61,020 nt of DNA from JBFXAM01 sp050184295. Lineage in GTDB: Bacteria > Planctomycetota > Phycisphaerae > UBA1845 > Fen-1342. The notes under the pieces were generated by a model. It saw only the letters and a program-made list of their open reading frames with translations, did no database searches and had not been told where the DNA came from. How positions within the stretch are numbered: the first letter of the stretch is position 1; each line of letters starts with the position of its first letter. Positions 45,368 to 53,936 of the stretch are shown piece by piece. The stretch lies in NCBI GenBank assembly GCA_050184295.1, contig JBFXAM010000012.1:1-61020 (forward strand), given 5' to 3'. The position numbers and the translations under genes are program-made.

Positions 45368-45439
45368 GCCCGCGCGCGCCGGTGTCGGGCCGCCGCGCGG
45401 CGGCGCGGCCGGCGCGTGGAACCGCAACGGGAGATTTCC

Positions 45440-46513
45440 TTGCCGCACCTGTTTGACGAGTTCAAGCTCCGCGATGTGACATTTCGCAATCGCATCGGTG
45501 TATCGCCGATGTGTCAATACAGTTCGCACGACGGCCTCGCCACGGATTGGCACCTTGTGCATCTCGGATCGCGCGCCGTGGGCGGGGCGGGGCTCGTGAT
45601 GGCCGAGGCGACTGCCGTAGAGCCGCAGGGCCGCATCACACCCGGCTGCGCGGGTTTGTGGTCGGACGCACACATCGAGCCGTTGACACGGGTCGTGCGC
45701 TTCCTGAGGGAGCACGGGGCGGTCGCCGGGATTCAGCTCGCGCACGCGGGGCGCAAGGCGAGCGCCGCCCGTCCGTGGGAAGGCGCCGCGCTCGTGTCGG
45801 ACGAGCAGGGCGGCTGGGAGCCGATCGCGCCCAGCCCCGTCGCGTGGGGCGAAAAGTTGCCGCGCACGCCGCGCGAAATGACCCGCGCCGACATCGCGCG
45901 CGTGCAGCGCGCGTTCGTGGAAGCGACGCGCCGCGCGCTTGCCGCCGGCTACCAACTCGTCGAGCTGCACGCCGCCCACGGCTATCTCGCCCACAGCTTC
46001 CTCTCTCCGCTCAGCAACCACCGCACAGATGACTACGGCGGCAGCTTCGACAACCGCACGCGTTTCGTGATCGAGACCGCCCGCGCGATGCGCGCCGCAT
46101 GGCCCGAGCGCCTGCCCCTGGCGGTGCGCTTGTCGGCGACCGACTGGTCCGACGGCGGCTGGACGCTGGAGGACTCGATCGCGCTCGCGAAGCGATTGAA
46201 GGAGGAGGGTGTCGATCTCATCGATTGCAGCAGCGGCGGGGCGGTGACCGGCGTTCGCATCACGGCCGGCGCCGGCTACCAGGTTCCGCTGAGCGACGCG
46301 ATCCGCGCCCGCGCGCAAGTCGCCACTGCCGCTGTCGGCATGCTCTCCGAGCCCACCCACGCCGACGAGATCATCCGCAACGGTCGCGCCGACCTGGTGT
46401 TTCTCGCCCGCGAAATGCTGCGAAGTCCCTACTGGCCGATCCACGCCGCCCGCGCGCTCGGCCAAGTCGGGCGGCTCCGGCTGCCGGTGCAGTACCAGCA
46501 TTTCCTGGGTTGA
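45440..46513 (+). CDS. Old Yellow Enzyme family NADH:flavin oxidoreductase (YqjM-like)
   Basis: 357 residues, FMN-dependent ene-reductase TIM barrel. The YqjM-class signature is present: NRIGVSPMCQYSSHDG with the FMN-tuning Cys, GIQLAHAGRKASA, and the substrate-binding pair His in LHAAHGYLAHSFLSPLSNHR, then RTDDYGGSFDNR. The C-terminal LVFLAREMLRSPYWP carries the conserved Arg/phosphate site. It reduces activated C=C bonds with NAD(P)H. Start choice: TTG 45440 lies 5-6 bases after GGGAG and gives the usual YqjM N-terminus; GTG 45416 would add 8 residues. It stands 72 bases after the MocA-like gene and is probably a separate function. Confidence 0.9.
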   Translation: MPHLFDEFKLRDVTFRNRIGVSPMCQYSSHDGLATDWHLVHLGSRAVGGAGLVMAEATAVEPQGRITPGCAGLWSDAHIEPLTRVVRFLREHGAVAGIQLAHAGRKASAARPWEGAALVSDEQGGWEPIAPSPVAWGEKLPRTPREMTRADIARVQRAFVEATRRALAAGYQLVELHAAHGYLAHSFLSPLSNHRTDDYGGSFDNRTRFVIETARAMRAAWPERLPLAVRLSATDWSDGGWTLEDSIALAKRLKEEGVDLIDCSSGGAVTGVRITAGAGYQVPLSDAIRARAQVATAAVGMLSEPTHADEIIRNGRADLVFLAREMLRSPYWPIHAARALGQVGRLRLPVQYQHFLG

Positions 46514-46654
46514 CACGACGAAAGCGGCCGGGCCCCGCAAGTGCGCGCGTGTCGCGCTCATCGACGCCGAAGCCATGACGGCGACGCGGCGCGGACGGGT
46601 CCACTCGTCCGACGCCGCATCGCCGGGGCTGCGGTCATGCACGTCACGAAGTCG

Positions 46655-48124
46655 TCAGCGTTGCACAATCGCCAGCCGCGCCGGACCGTTGATGCCCGTG
46701 TTCGGCCCGGTGATGACCGCGTCGGGCACGACCTCCCCGTCGCGTGTCCCGATGTCGCGGATGACGTAGATGGCGTGATTCACCGAATCGGACAGATAGC
46801 CCACGCCGGCGGCATCGACCGCCAGCCCCGCGGGAGACACGGCTCCCGCGACGGCGATTCGCCGCGCCGGAGTCGCCTCGCCGTTCAGCGTCGACGCGTT
46901 CTCGAACACGAACACGCGTCGCGCGCTGACGTCGAGCGTGTACAAGCGGTCGGCGCTGTCGATCGCGATGTCGCCAAGCGACTGAAGATCCTGGCAGAAG
47001 ATGCTCCGCGCCGGCGTGACCGTGCCATCGAGCGCCGCCGCGTTCGCGAACACCGCGACCGTCCAGTTGCCGCCGTTGCCCACATACAGCTCGCCGGTCG
47101 GCATCATCCGCATCGCCCGCGCGTTCTGAATGGCATTCGACAGGATGCGGCGCGTCGGCGGAATGCGGCCGGAGAAGTCGGGGCTCGACGCGCCGGCGTA
47201 CACGTTGACGCTGCCGGGAAACGAATCAAAGTTGGCGGCGAAGAGCAGGTCAGGGCCGGCCTGATAAGCCAGTGCCCCCGGCATCTCCAGTCGGGCGTCG
47301 GGGTTGCCGACGAAGCGGTCCGGCGGCGTGTTGCCGGTCGCATTCTGCCCGTTGAAAAAACCGTTCAGCCGATTGTTGTCGCTGTTCGCGACGAGCAGGC
47401 TGCCGCGCCGATCGAAGACGAAGTCGGACACGCCGGCGAGCCGTGCATCGGCGCCCGCGAGTTGGGTCCGCGGGGCGGCGTCGCCGCTGAGCGCCGCGGG
47501 TTTGCGAAAGCTCACGAGGCTGGCGCCCGCCGGGTTGAACACGTAGAGCAGTGGTGCCGGCCGTACGTCGATCCGTACGGTGTCGCTCTGACTCGCGGTC
47601 GCGGTCGACGCCGAGAACATGAACTCCAGCGTCGCGGTGACGGTCGGTGCGACAAAGGTCGCGCTCTGCGTGTCCGCGTTCGTCAGCGTCACCGTGGGGC
47701 CCGCGATCTGAAACCACGAATACCGCGGCGCGGCACCGGCGGCGTCCGAAACCTGCCCCACCAGCGTGACCGTTTCGCCGTCCTCAACCACGCGATCCGC
47801 ACCCGCGTTCGCTGTCGGCGCTGGCGGAGGCGGAGGCGGGGGGGCGGGCGGTGTCGGCGTCGGGTTCGACGGCGCCGGCGCCGGGCTGGTCTGCGGCGGC
47901 GGATTTGCACCTCCGGCATTTCCATCCCCAGGCGCGCCGCTCGCAGAACCGTCGCGGCCCGCGGCCGGCGGCGCGTTTGGGCCCGGAGCCGCCGACGGGC
48001 TGCCGTCGACAACCGACGATAGCGCATCGCCCTCATCGCTCTCGCGCGGGCAACCACCCATCATCGTTCCCAGGCCGCACGCGAGCACCGCAAGGCTCGC
48101 GATTGTGAGTAGCATGCGTCGCAC
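46655..48124 (-). CDS. Surface lipoprotein: Pro-rich linker, Ig/PKD-like domain, beta-propeller
   Basis: 489 residues. GTG start at 48124 is preceded by GAGGAG; the N-terminal helix ends in LGTMMGGC, a lipobox. Residues about 25-100 are a Gly/Pro/Ala linker with a polyproline run. Residues about 100-185 form a PKD-like domain (ANAGADRVVEDGETVTLVGQ; YSWFQIAGPTVTLTNADTQS). Residues about 190-489 are repeated propeller blades (LLYVFNPAGASLVSF; VSDFVFDRRGSLLVANSDNN; AIDSADRLYTLDVSARRVFV; LAVDAAGVGYLSDSVNHAIY), of the NHL/lactonase-like kind. Likely an outer-surface binding protein. It sits just downstream of the subtilase lipoprotein gene in the same direction, with the same design of lipobox and long linker. 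Confidence 0.82.
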   Translation of the reverse strand: MRRMLLTIASLAVLACGLGTMMGGCPRESDEGDALSSVVDGSPSAAPGPNAPPAAGRDGSASGAPGDGNAGGANPPPQTSPAPAPSNPTPTPPAPPPPPPPAPTANAGADRVVEDGETVTLVGQVSDAAGAAPRYSWFQIAGPTVTLTNADTQSATFVAPTVTATLEFMFSASTATASQSDTVRIDVRPAPLLYVFNPAGASLVSFRKPAALSGDAAPRTQLAGADARLAGVSDFVFDRRGSLLVANSDNNRLNGFFNGQNATGNTPPDRFVGNPDARLEMPGALAYQAGPDLLFAANFDSFPGSVNVYAGASSPDFSGRIPPTRRILSNAIQNARAMRMMPTGELYVGNGGNWTVAVFANAAALDGTVTPARSIFCQDLQSLGDIAIDSADRLYTLDVSARRVFVFENASTLNGEATPARRIAVAGAVSPAGLAVDAAGVGYLSDSVNHAIYVIRDIGTRDGEVVPDAVITGPNTGINGPARLAIVQR

Positions 48125-48352
48125 GATTCGCTCCTCATGCGTGAAATCTCGATCCCCCGGTCGGCACGACGCCAACCACGGGTTCTCAAGCGACGGGGCG
48201 TCCCGCACATGCACGCGGGTTTGCTGACCGGCACCAACCCGCGATCCCGCCCCGCACCAAATTGAAACGAGTCGGAGCGCGACAAACCATCGCGCTCCGA
48301 CCCGTTGACCACTCCGCTTCGCATCAGGCGCCATACGGCCGGCGCCGACCGA

Positions 48353-50956
48353 TTACCGCGGCGGCACCGCGATCGTGATATCGCGCGTCGCGGTCGTCGA
48401 GTTTCCGTCCCGATCGGTGACCGTCAGAGTCACCCGACCGGTGCCGTATCCGTAGATTCGTCGCCGCACGATCGTTCCGCGCTCGATCTCGCCGAGCTGG
48501 ATGTCCCACGTAAGCTGGTTCGAGTCCAGCCGCCACGCGACGGCGTCGTCGCGCAAATACCCATTCTCGCGGTCCCACGCATACGCCGTCAGCAGGCAGT
48601 CGCGGTAATCGGCATTGTTCGCCAAGCGACCCGTCGCGTTCACCGGAATGTCGACCGCGACGATCTCCGCGGCCGGCGGGTAGTTTGCCGGCGGCGTCGT
48701 CATTGTCACCGTGACGGACACGCTCGTGCTCCGACCATCCACGTCCGTGCCTGTCAGCGTGATGACCTGCACACCGACGTTGTTGAACTCCACCTCGACC
48801 TGCTTTCCACGCCCCAGGAACGCGCGCGTCGGCGTCGACCACACGAGGTTGTCGTTGGGCAGCTCGCCGAACGCCTCGGGATCGAAGCTCCACGCCCGCA
48901 GCAGGAACCGCTGACCCGCGTACGTCGACATCCCGTCGAGCGGTCGCTCGATCTCGATCCGCGGCGGCGCGTTTGCGTACTCAAACGCGATGCTGCGCAC
49001 CGTGGTCGCACCGCGCGAGTCGGTCGCGGTGGCCGTGACCACGTGCCGGCCGAACGGCAGGTCGCGCGAGAACGCGATCCCCTCGCCGATCACGCCGATT
49101 CGATCGCTCGTCCATACGACGCGCGGCACGCCGTCTTCGAGGTCCGACGCCTCGCACGCGAACGTGAATCCGCGTCCGCCGAACCCGCGCCACGCCGGGT
49201 CGCTCGGATCGGGCGAAGTGATCCGCAGTTCCGGCGGCGCGTTCCCAAGCACCTGGTACACCGCGCCCCACGCGTTCACCGTGCGCGAGACCGAGCTGTC
49301 CGGGCTCGGGTGCGCCGTCTGCATCAGAATCCGCTCGACATCGTTCGCCGAGAGCGCCGGATTCGCCGCCCAGATCAGGGCCGCACAGCCCGCCACGAAC
49401 GGACACGCCGCGCTCGTCGCGCTGAAGGTGTGAATGAACTGATTCTGCGGCGTCGGCCCCACCCAGACCAGTCCCGGCCCGAAGATGTCCACTTCCTCGG
49501 CGCCGTAATTGGAGTCGCCGCGGCGGTACTTCGAATTGGGCGCCAACGAGCCGACGCCGATCACGCCATCGTTCTCGCAAGGCGTGATCCACGCCCGCTC
49601 CCAGCAGATTTCACAATCGATGATTGGACAGGGATCGAAGCAGTCCTCGGCGTCGACATCCGAGTTGTCATTGCCCGCCGACGCGAAGAACAGCACGCCC
49701 GCGGCACGCCCGGCCGAGGTGATGAAGTTCATCGGTGCGAGCGCCGGGGTCGCCAGCGCCGGAACTCGGGCGCTGACGCTCATGCTGATGATGCGCGAGC
49801 CGCTGCCGTAGCCGATCAGAAACGCGCCGACATAGTTGAACACGTCGCCGCTGAGGCGAATCGTGGTTACGCGTCCGACGACCGGGCCGGCTGATCCCGC
49901 GGCGCCGAACGAATTGTCGGCGCGCCCCGCGAGCGTCATCACCGCCTCCATCCCGTGCCAAGGACAGGCGCCGCCGCCGGTGCAGGTCAGCTCGTTCATC
50001 CGAAACGGGTCCATCGCGTGTATCGAGTTGGTGTGGTGAACCCAGCTCGTCGGCATGTCCTGACCCTGGCTGAATCCGCCGTCGATCACCGCGACGTTGA
50101 TCTTGTTCCCCAGCTTGCCGGCGCGATCGAGCAGCGCCCACGCCTCCGCCACGCCCGTGTTCTGGCCGCCCGCCAGGCTCATGTAGCTCCAGGCGAACGG
50201 GTTCGGGGTATACGCCGCGCCGCCGATCATCGGCGTGTTCGGCATGCCGGCGCCTTCGGTGACGTTTCGATCCGCGAACGACTCCGAGCGCAGCACGAAG
50301 TTGATGCCGATGTTGTTGCCGGTCGCCATCTCCTCGGCGGCCGCCGCCACCAGCGCCGCCGCCGCGTCGCTGCCGACGCGCAACTCGCCGGTGCGCTGGG
50401 GGTTGATGGCTGCAAGATCCGCCTCGGCGCGCGAGAGATTCGCGAGCGCCGGGTTGATCCGCACCAGGAACATCTTTTCGCCCGGCAGTCCGTACTGCGC
50501 AGGATCCTGTACGCCCAATACCTGCCCGTCCCACCGCGCAACGAACGCGTTGACCCGGGCGTCGTCGTTCGTGGTCAGCAGGAGTTCGTTCTCGACAAAC
50601 TCGCACGGCTGACCCGACGAGTCCGTCATCGCCGCCAGCGGCCGCGGCGCGCCGCCGTCAATTCCGTCGATCGTCGCGGTCAGCGGCTTCACAGTCGCGT
50701 CGACCTTGAGCGTGGGTGCGGGCATAGGCGCCGGGGCGTTCGGGTCGGCCGGCGGGCTGCTGGTCGTCGAACTCGGCGCCGCACCGCCGTTCCCGTCTGT
50801 GCCGGGCGCCGTCGCGTTCGCCGTTCGCGTGGCGCCTCCGCTCGCGTCGCTGCCGTCGGTGTCCTCGTCGGGCATTGGACAGCCCGCGATACTCAACAAC
50901 ACCGCCGCCGCAAGGGGCATGGCGCGCAGGCCGTGCCAAAGTCGTTTCGTGCGCAT
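48353..50956 (-). CDS. Subtilisin-family (S8) surface lipoprotein protease with C-terminal PKD/Ig-like domains
   Basis: 867 residues. Lipobox LSIAGC (Cys26), then a low-complexity Gly/Ser/Pro linker to about residue 85 and a propeptide-like region. The peptidase domain has catalytic Asp292 (VAVIDGGF), His334 (CPWHGMEAV), oxyanion Asn429 (FASAGND) and Ser515 (SATSAACPF), with the usual SAAxPxVAG changed to SAACPFVAG. Between Asn429 and the Ser strand is an insertion with five cysteines (residues 439-460). Residues about 550-867 are three PKD/cadherin-like beta-sandwiches (PPELRITSPDPSDPAW; PPRIEIERPLDGM; YPPAAEIVAVDIP). A cell-surface protease is expected; no inhibitor or transporter gene is adjacent. 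Confidence 0.9.
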   Translation of the reverse strand: MRTKRLWHGLRAMPLAAAVLLSIAGCPMPDEDTDGSDASGGATRTANATAPGTDGNGGAAPSSTTSSPPADPNAPAPMPAPTLKVDATVKPLTATIDGIDGGAPRPLAAMTDSSGQPCEFVENELLLTTNDDARVNAFVARWDGQVLGVQDPAQYGLPGEKMFLVRINPALANLSRAEADLAAINPQRTGELRVGSDAAAALVAAAAEEMATGNNIGINFVLRSESFADRNVTEGAGMPNTPMIGGAAYTPNPFAWSYMSLAGGQNTGVAEAWALLDRAGKLGNKINVAVIDGGFSQGQDMPTSWVHHTNSIHAMDPFRMNELTCTGGGACPWHGMEAVMTLAGRADNSFGAAGSAGPVVGRVTTIRLSGDVFNYVGAFLIGYGSGSRIISMSVSARVPALATPALAPMNFITSAGRAAGVLFFASAGNDNSDVDAEDCFDPCPIIDCEICWERAWITPCENDGVIGVGSLAPNSKYRRGDSNYGAEEVDIFGPGLVWVGPTPQNQFIHTFSATSAACPFVAGCAALIWAANPALSANDVERILMQTAHPSPDSSVSRTVNAWGAVYQVLGNAPPELRITSPDPSDPAWRGFGGRGFTFACEASDLEDGVPRVVWTSDRIGVIGEGIAFSRDLPFGRHVVTATATDSRGATTVRSIAFEYANAPPRIEIERPLDGMSTYAGQRFLLRAWSFDPEAFGELPNDNLVWSTPTRAFLGRGKQVEVEFNNVGVQVITLTGTDVDGRSTSVSVTVTMTTPPANYPPAAEIVAVDIPVNATGRLANNADYRDCLLTAYAWDRENGYLRDDAVAWRLDSNQLTWDIQLGEIERGTIVRRRIYGYGTGRVTLTVTDRDGNSTTATRDITIAVPPR

Positions 50957-51169
50957 CGGATCATTCTCCGCTGGAGCTTGTAGGAATCGCTGTTGCCGGG
51001 CCGCGTCCGCACGCCGCCGCGGGGTGGGTCGCGTTCGTCACCCCCACCGACCAAGCGACGGGGCGTTCGCAGCATTCACGCGCCCGAACCCGTACACTGC
51101 TCGCCGTCGCGACCCGCGGCGACGGCCGGTTGCGAGACGAACGACCGGGCAACGCCGGATGCGAAACCC

Positions 51170-52375
51170 ATGAACGCGCAACGTCCGATTCTGATCCTCA
51201 CGGCATCCGCGGGCGCCGGGCACACCGTCGCCGCCCGCGCGCTCGCCGAGGCGTTCGCGACCAGCGCGCCCGCGCGCACGGTCGAGGTGATCGATGTGCT
51301 GGATCTCGCGAACGCGTTTTTCCGCCGACTCTACGCCCAGGGCTATCTCGGTCTGGTCCGCCACGCACCCGGCGCCATGGGCTGGCTCTATGAAACCATG
51401 GACCGCCCGGACCGCCCGCTTCGCGAGCGACTCCGCGTTGCGTTTCAGCGGCTGAACCTGCGCGGCTGTGCGCACCAACTGGTCGCGCGCGACCCAGCGC
51501 TGATCGTCAACACCCACTTCCTGCCGGCCGAGATCGTCGCCGAGCTGCGACGGCGCGGCGCGTGGAGCGTGCCGCAGGCCACCGTCACCACCGATTTCGA
51601 GACGCATCGCATGTGGGTGCACGAGCCGACCGAGCGCTACTACACGGCGACGGAAGAGGGCAAGGCGTATCTCGCGACGTGGCGCGTGCCGCCGGAGCGC
51701 ATCGTGGTCAGCGGCATCCCGGTCCGCGCCGCGTTTGAACAGCCGCTCGATCGCGAAGCCGCCCGCCGCGCGCTCGGTCTTCCCGAGCGCCGACCGATGG
51801 TGCTGCTGCTCTGCGGCGGGTTCGGCGTGGGCCCGACTGGCGACCTGTTGCGCGAGCTGATGCGGCTCGACGACACGGTGCAGATCGTGGTGGTGACGGG
51901 GCGCAATGCCCCGCTTCGGGAGCGCCTCAACGCGATCGCGGAGGCCGCGCCGCAGCGTGTCGGCGTGGTCGGGTTCACAGACCGCATGCACGAGTACATG
52001 CGCGCCGCGGACCTCGTCGTGACCAAGCCCGGCGGCCTAACCGCGAGCGAGGCGCTGGTCTGCGGGCTGCCGATCGTGGTCGTGAATCCGATTCCCGGGC
52101 AAGAAGCGCGGAACAGCGATCACCTGCTGGAGCACGGTGCGGCGATCAAAGTGAACAATCCCAGGCTGCTCGGACATCGCGTCGGCGCATTGCTCACCGA
52201 CCCGAACCGGCTCGCACGGCTTCGTGCCGCCGCCGCCGCGCTTGCACGCCCCGGCGCGGCGGAGCGCATCGTTCGGGATGTGCTGGGGTTGCTTGGGGGT
52301 TTCGACGCCCCCAACCCGTCGGTCGTTCCGACGGAGGCGGCGCCCGTCGCGAGCGGCGGCGGCTCCGCGAACTGA
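51170..52375 (+). CDS. MGDG-synthase-like glycosyltransferase (GT28/UgtP family)
   Basis: 401 residues. N-terminus PILILTASAGAGHTVAARAL is the GAGH loop of MGDG-synthase/UgtP diacylglycerol glycosyltransferases, and VPQATVTTDFETHRMWVHEP is the family signature of its N-terminal domain. The C-terminal nucleotide-sugar domain reads VLLLCGGFGVGPTGDLLREL, VGFTDRMHEYMRAADLVVTK, PGGLTASEALVCGLPIVVVN and PIPGQEARNSDHLLEHGAAI. It probably transfers glucose or galactose from a UDP-sugar to diacylglycerol at the inner leaflet, making a glycolipid. ATG at 51170 is used; an upstream frame extension has no similarity. Confidence 0.9.
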   Translation: MNAQRPILILTASAGAGHTVAARALAEAFATSAPARTVEVIDVLDLANAFFRRLYAQGYLGLVRHAPGAMGWLYETMDRPDRPLRERLRVAFQRLNLRGCAHQLVARDPALIVNTHFLPAEIVAELRRRGAWSVPQATVTTDFETHRMWVHEPTERYYTATEEGKAYLATWRVPPERIVVSGIPVRAAFEQPLDREAARRALGLPERRPMVLLLCGGFGVGPTGDLLRELMRLDDTVQIVVVTGRNAPLRERLNAIAEAAPQRVGVVGFTDRMHEYMRAADLVVTKPGGLTASEALVCGLPIVVVNPIPGQEARNSDHLLEHGAAIKVNNPRLLGHRVGALLTDPNRLARLRAAAAALARPGAAERIVRDVLGLLGGFDAPNPSVVPTEAAPVASGGGSAN

Positions 52376-52456
52376 ACGCGACCGGCGCGGAGGGCGCGGG
52401 ATGAAACGCTGCCCCGCGTATTTCGACACTGGACGGACGAGCGGTGGCGCCCGGAC

Positions 52457-53299
52457 TTATCGCGACGCCAGTTGAGTCTGAATCGTCGCGAGCACGTCCT
52501 TCGGATCCGGCCGGTCCTGCACGCCCTTGGCGATTCTTCGCCACACGATTCGACCTTCGCGATCGATCAGGAACATCGCCGGCAGCGCGATGTCGCTCGC
52601 CTTGGGCCCGCCGCCTTTGTGCAGCACGCCGTAGCGCTGAATGACCTCGGTATCCGGGTCGGAAAGGATGGGGAAGGTCAGGTTGTTGCGCTCGACGACG
52701 TCGAAGGAGCGTGCCGGCGAGTCGACGGAGATCGCCAGCAGGCGGCCGCCGGCGTTCTGCAGTTCAGTATGGATAGCCCCGAACCCGCGGAGCTCTGCGA
52801 CGCAGAACGGTCACCAGTGTCCACGATAGAACACGAGCAGGGCCGGCCCGCGTTGCAGAAGCGGCGCAAGCTCCACGGGACGCTGGTTGTGATCCAGCAG
52901 CGTGAAGTTCGGCGCGAGCGCGAGCTGCCCGGCGGCGGACGCCGGCTTCGGCAGCGAGAAAAGCATGAAGAACGCAACGAAGAAAAACGCCAGCACGCCG
53001 ATTTGCACGCCGGCCAGCCCACGCACCCAGCGGCGGCGATCGTGCCACGCGGCGTAGATCGCAAGCCCCACGCCGAGCACGCCGAGCGCGAACAGCGGCC
53101 AGCCCGTCGAGCGCGAGAACGGGTTTTCGAGCAGGCTCATGTAGACGGGCAGGGCGGCGGCGGTCGGAACGGTCGCTGCCAGCGCGAGGCGTGTGCGGCG
53201 TTCGTTCGACCCGGCGCGGCCGACGCGGGCTGGACTCGGCGGCACAATTGGCTCCTGTCGCGTGGGTGGCGCCGCGGGGCGCTTGCGGAAAAACTGCAC
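52457..53299 (-). CDS. Membrane-anchored redoxin selenoprotein (TGA read as Sec163)
   Basis: Read through one in-frame TGA, this frame encodes 280 residues. Three hydrophobic helices (about 37-57, 67-84, 97-116) are followed by a thioredoxin-fold AhpC/TSA redoxin domain from about residue 125. The domain begins LALAPNFTLLDHNQRPVELA and reaches the active site FYRGHW-TGA-PFC at 52811-52813. The redoxin motif FYRGxWCPxC has its first catalytic Cys exactly where the TGA stands, giving a U-x2-C pair (Sec163, Cys166). After the TGA the frame stays in register for 117 codons with GGRLLAISVDSPARSFDVVE and MFLIDREGRIVWRRIAKG, normal redoxin secondary structure, to a TAA at 52457. Start GTG 53299 is tentative. 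A thiol peroxidase or disulfide-exchange role on the outer membrane face is inferred. Confidence 0.82.
52775..52794 (-). other. Candidate bacterial SECIS hairpin downstream of the Sec TGA
   Basis: On the minus strand, 16 bases after the TGA (52811-52813), AGCTCCG and CGGGGCT pair over 7 base pairs (one G-U) around a 6-base loop CGGGTT (52782-52787). The loop begins 23 bases after the TGA and has G in its first two positions. Both agree with the known properties of bacterial SECIS elements, which lie inside the coding region. A competing shorter hairpin (TCTGC / GCAGA with loop GTC, 52794-52806) lies closer to the TGA. Confidence 0.55.
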
Positions 53300-53576
53300 G
53301 TCGGGTTCGACGCGGATCGCGTCCCGGCGTTCGATGCCGGCGACCGCGGAGTGTTACACCATCACCGACGATTCGCAAGCGATGACGGCATCGAGGCGGC
53401 CCCGGGATCGCCAACAGTCGTTCGGGCTGCTTGACCACAAACGTCGGGGCGCAGCGACGAACTTGGGCGCGCCACCGACGCGATCCCGATCTTCACGTCG
53501 CCGCCGGAACATGCCGCAATGGTCGTCGCGACGCGTCCGTGGCGTCGGGCGCGAGAATCCGCTCATGGGATTGCAT

Positions 53577-53628
53577 CGCTCGGTCCGACGGCCGGCCGAA
53601 AGTCCATTCGGCCGTCGCCGACCGAGCG
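53577..53628. repeat. 52-base intergenic inverted repeat (long hairpin)
   Basis: Outer arms CGCTCGGTC (53577-53585) and GACCGAGCG (53620-53628) are perfectly complementary over 9 bases. Inside them GACGGCCG (53587-53594) pairs with CGGCCGTC (53609-53616), or alternatively CGGCCGAA (53593-53600) pairs with TTCGGCCG (53607-53614) around the loop AGTCCA. No T-run follows on either strand, so a simple intrinsic terminator is unlikely. It could be a mobile-element remnant, a structured leader, or a protein-binding palindrome. Confidence 0.65.
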
Positions 53629-53685
53629 CGTTTCACGGCTTCACGGGGCGGCCGCCGGGTGATTTGAGGTTCCGAGGGCCGAGCG

Positions 53686-53711
53686 TCCTGCACGAAGAGT
53701 TCAACTGGCGT
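53686..53711. repeat. Left copy of an imperfect direct repeat flanking the ArsR module
   Basis: The word beginning TCCTGCACGAAGAGTTC at 53686 has a close counterpart at 57086-57112 (TCCTGCCACGAAGAGTTC), with similar following bases (AACTGGCGT against GACGGGCGT). The two copies are in the same orientation and bracket a block of about 3.4 kb containing seven genes. Confidence 0.5.
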
Positions 53712-53936
53712 ACCGCCACGACGATCTGACGGGCTGGATGGCGTTGGCAAGTGCCGCGGAGATCAGCGTTTGCAAGCCGGTCCCATCGCGGCGTTGCCGC
53801 CCCGGCGCGTCACCCTCGCGTTGAACTCCGCGTGGCGCGGGCGGTCTCTGGCGGATGAGTCGGTCGGCATGCGGGAACGGCCCGACCGGCCCCATCGGAA
53901 GGCTCTCTCGCGCGCACGCGCGCCGACGCAAATATC

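Larger units (their letters stand above)
53300..53936. other. Gene-free stretch between selenoprotein and ArsR genes
   Basis: About 640 bases, low coding potential in all frames. It contains the long hairpin at 53577-53628 and one of two related 26-27-base direct repeats (53686-53711). The promoter of the minus-strand selenoprotein gene must lie at its left end, but I see no clear boxes. Confidence 0.45.

Noticed and set aside
48515..48529. tRNA T-arm-like CTGGTTCGAGTCCAG
   Set aside because: It lies inside the subtilase gene on the opposite strand, and no D-arm, anticodon arm or matching acceptor stem is upstream.
52811..52813. The TGA as an ordinary stop, pseudogene or sequencing error
   Set aside because: It stands exactly at the catalytic Cys position. 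The frame downstream is intact for 117 codons with redoxin motifs, and a SECIS-like hairpin follows. Pseudogene decay would rarely hit only this codon. A base-calling error cannot be excluded without reads.
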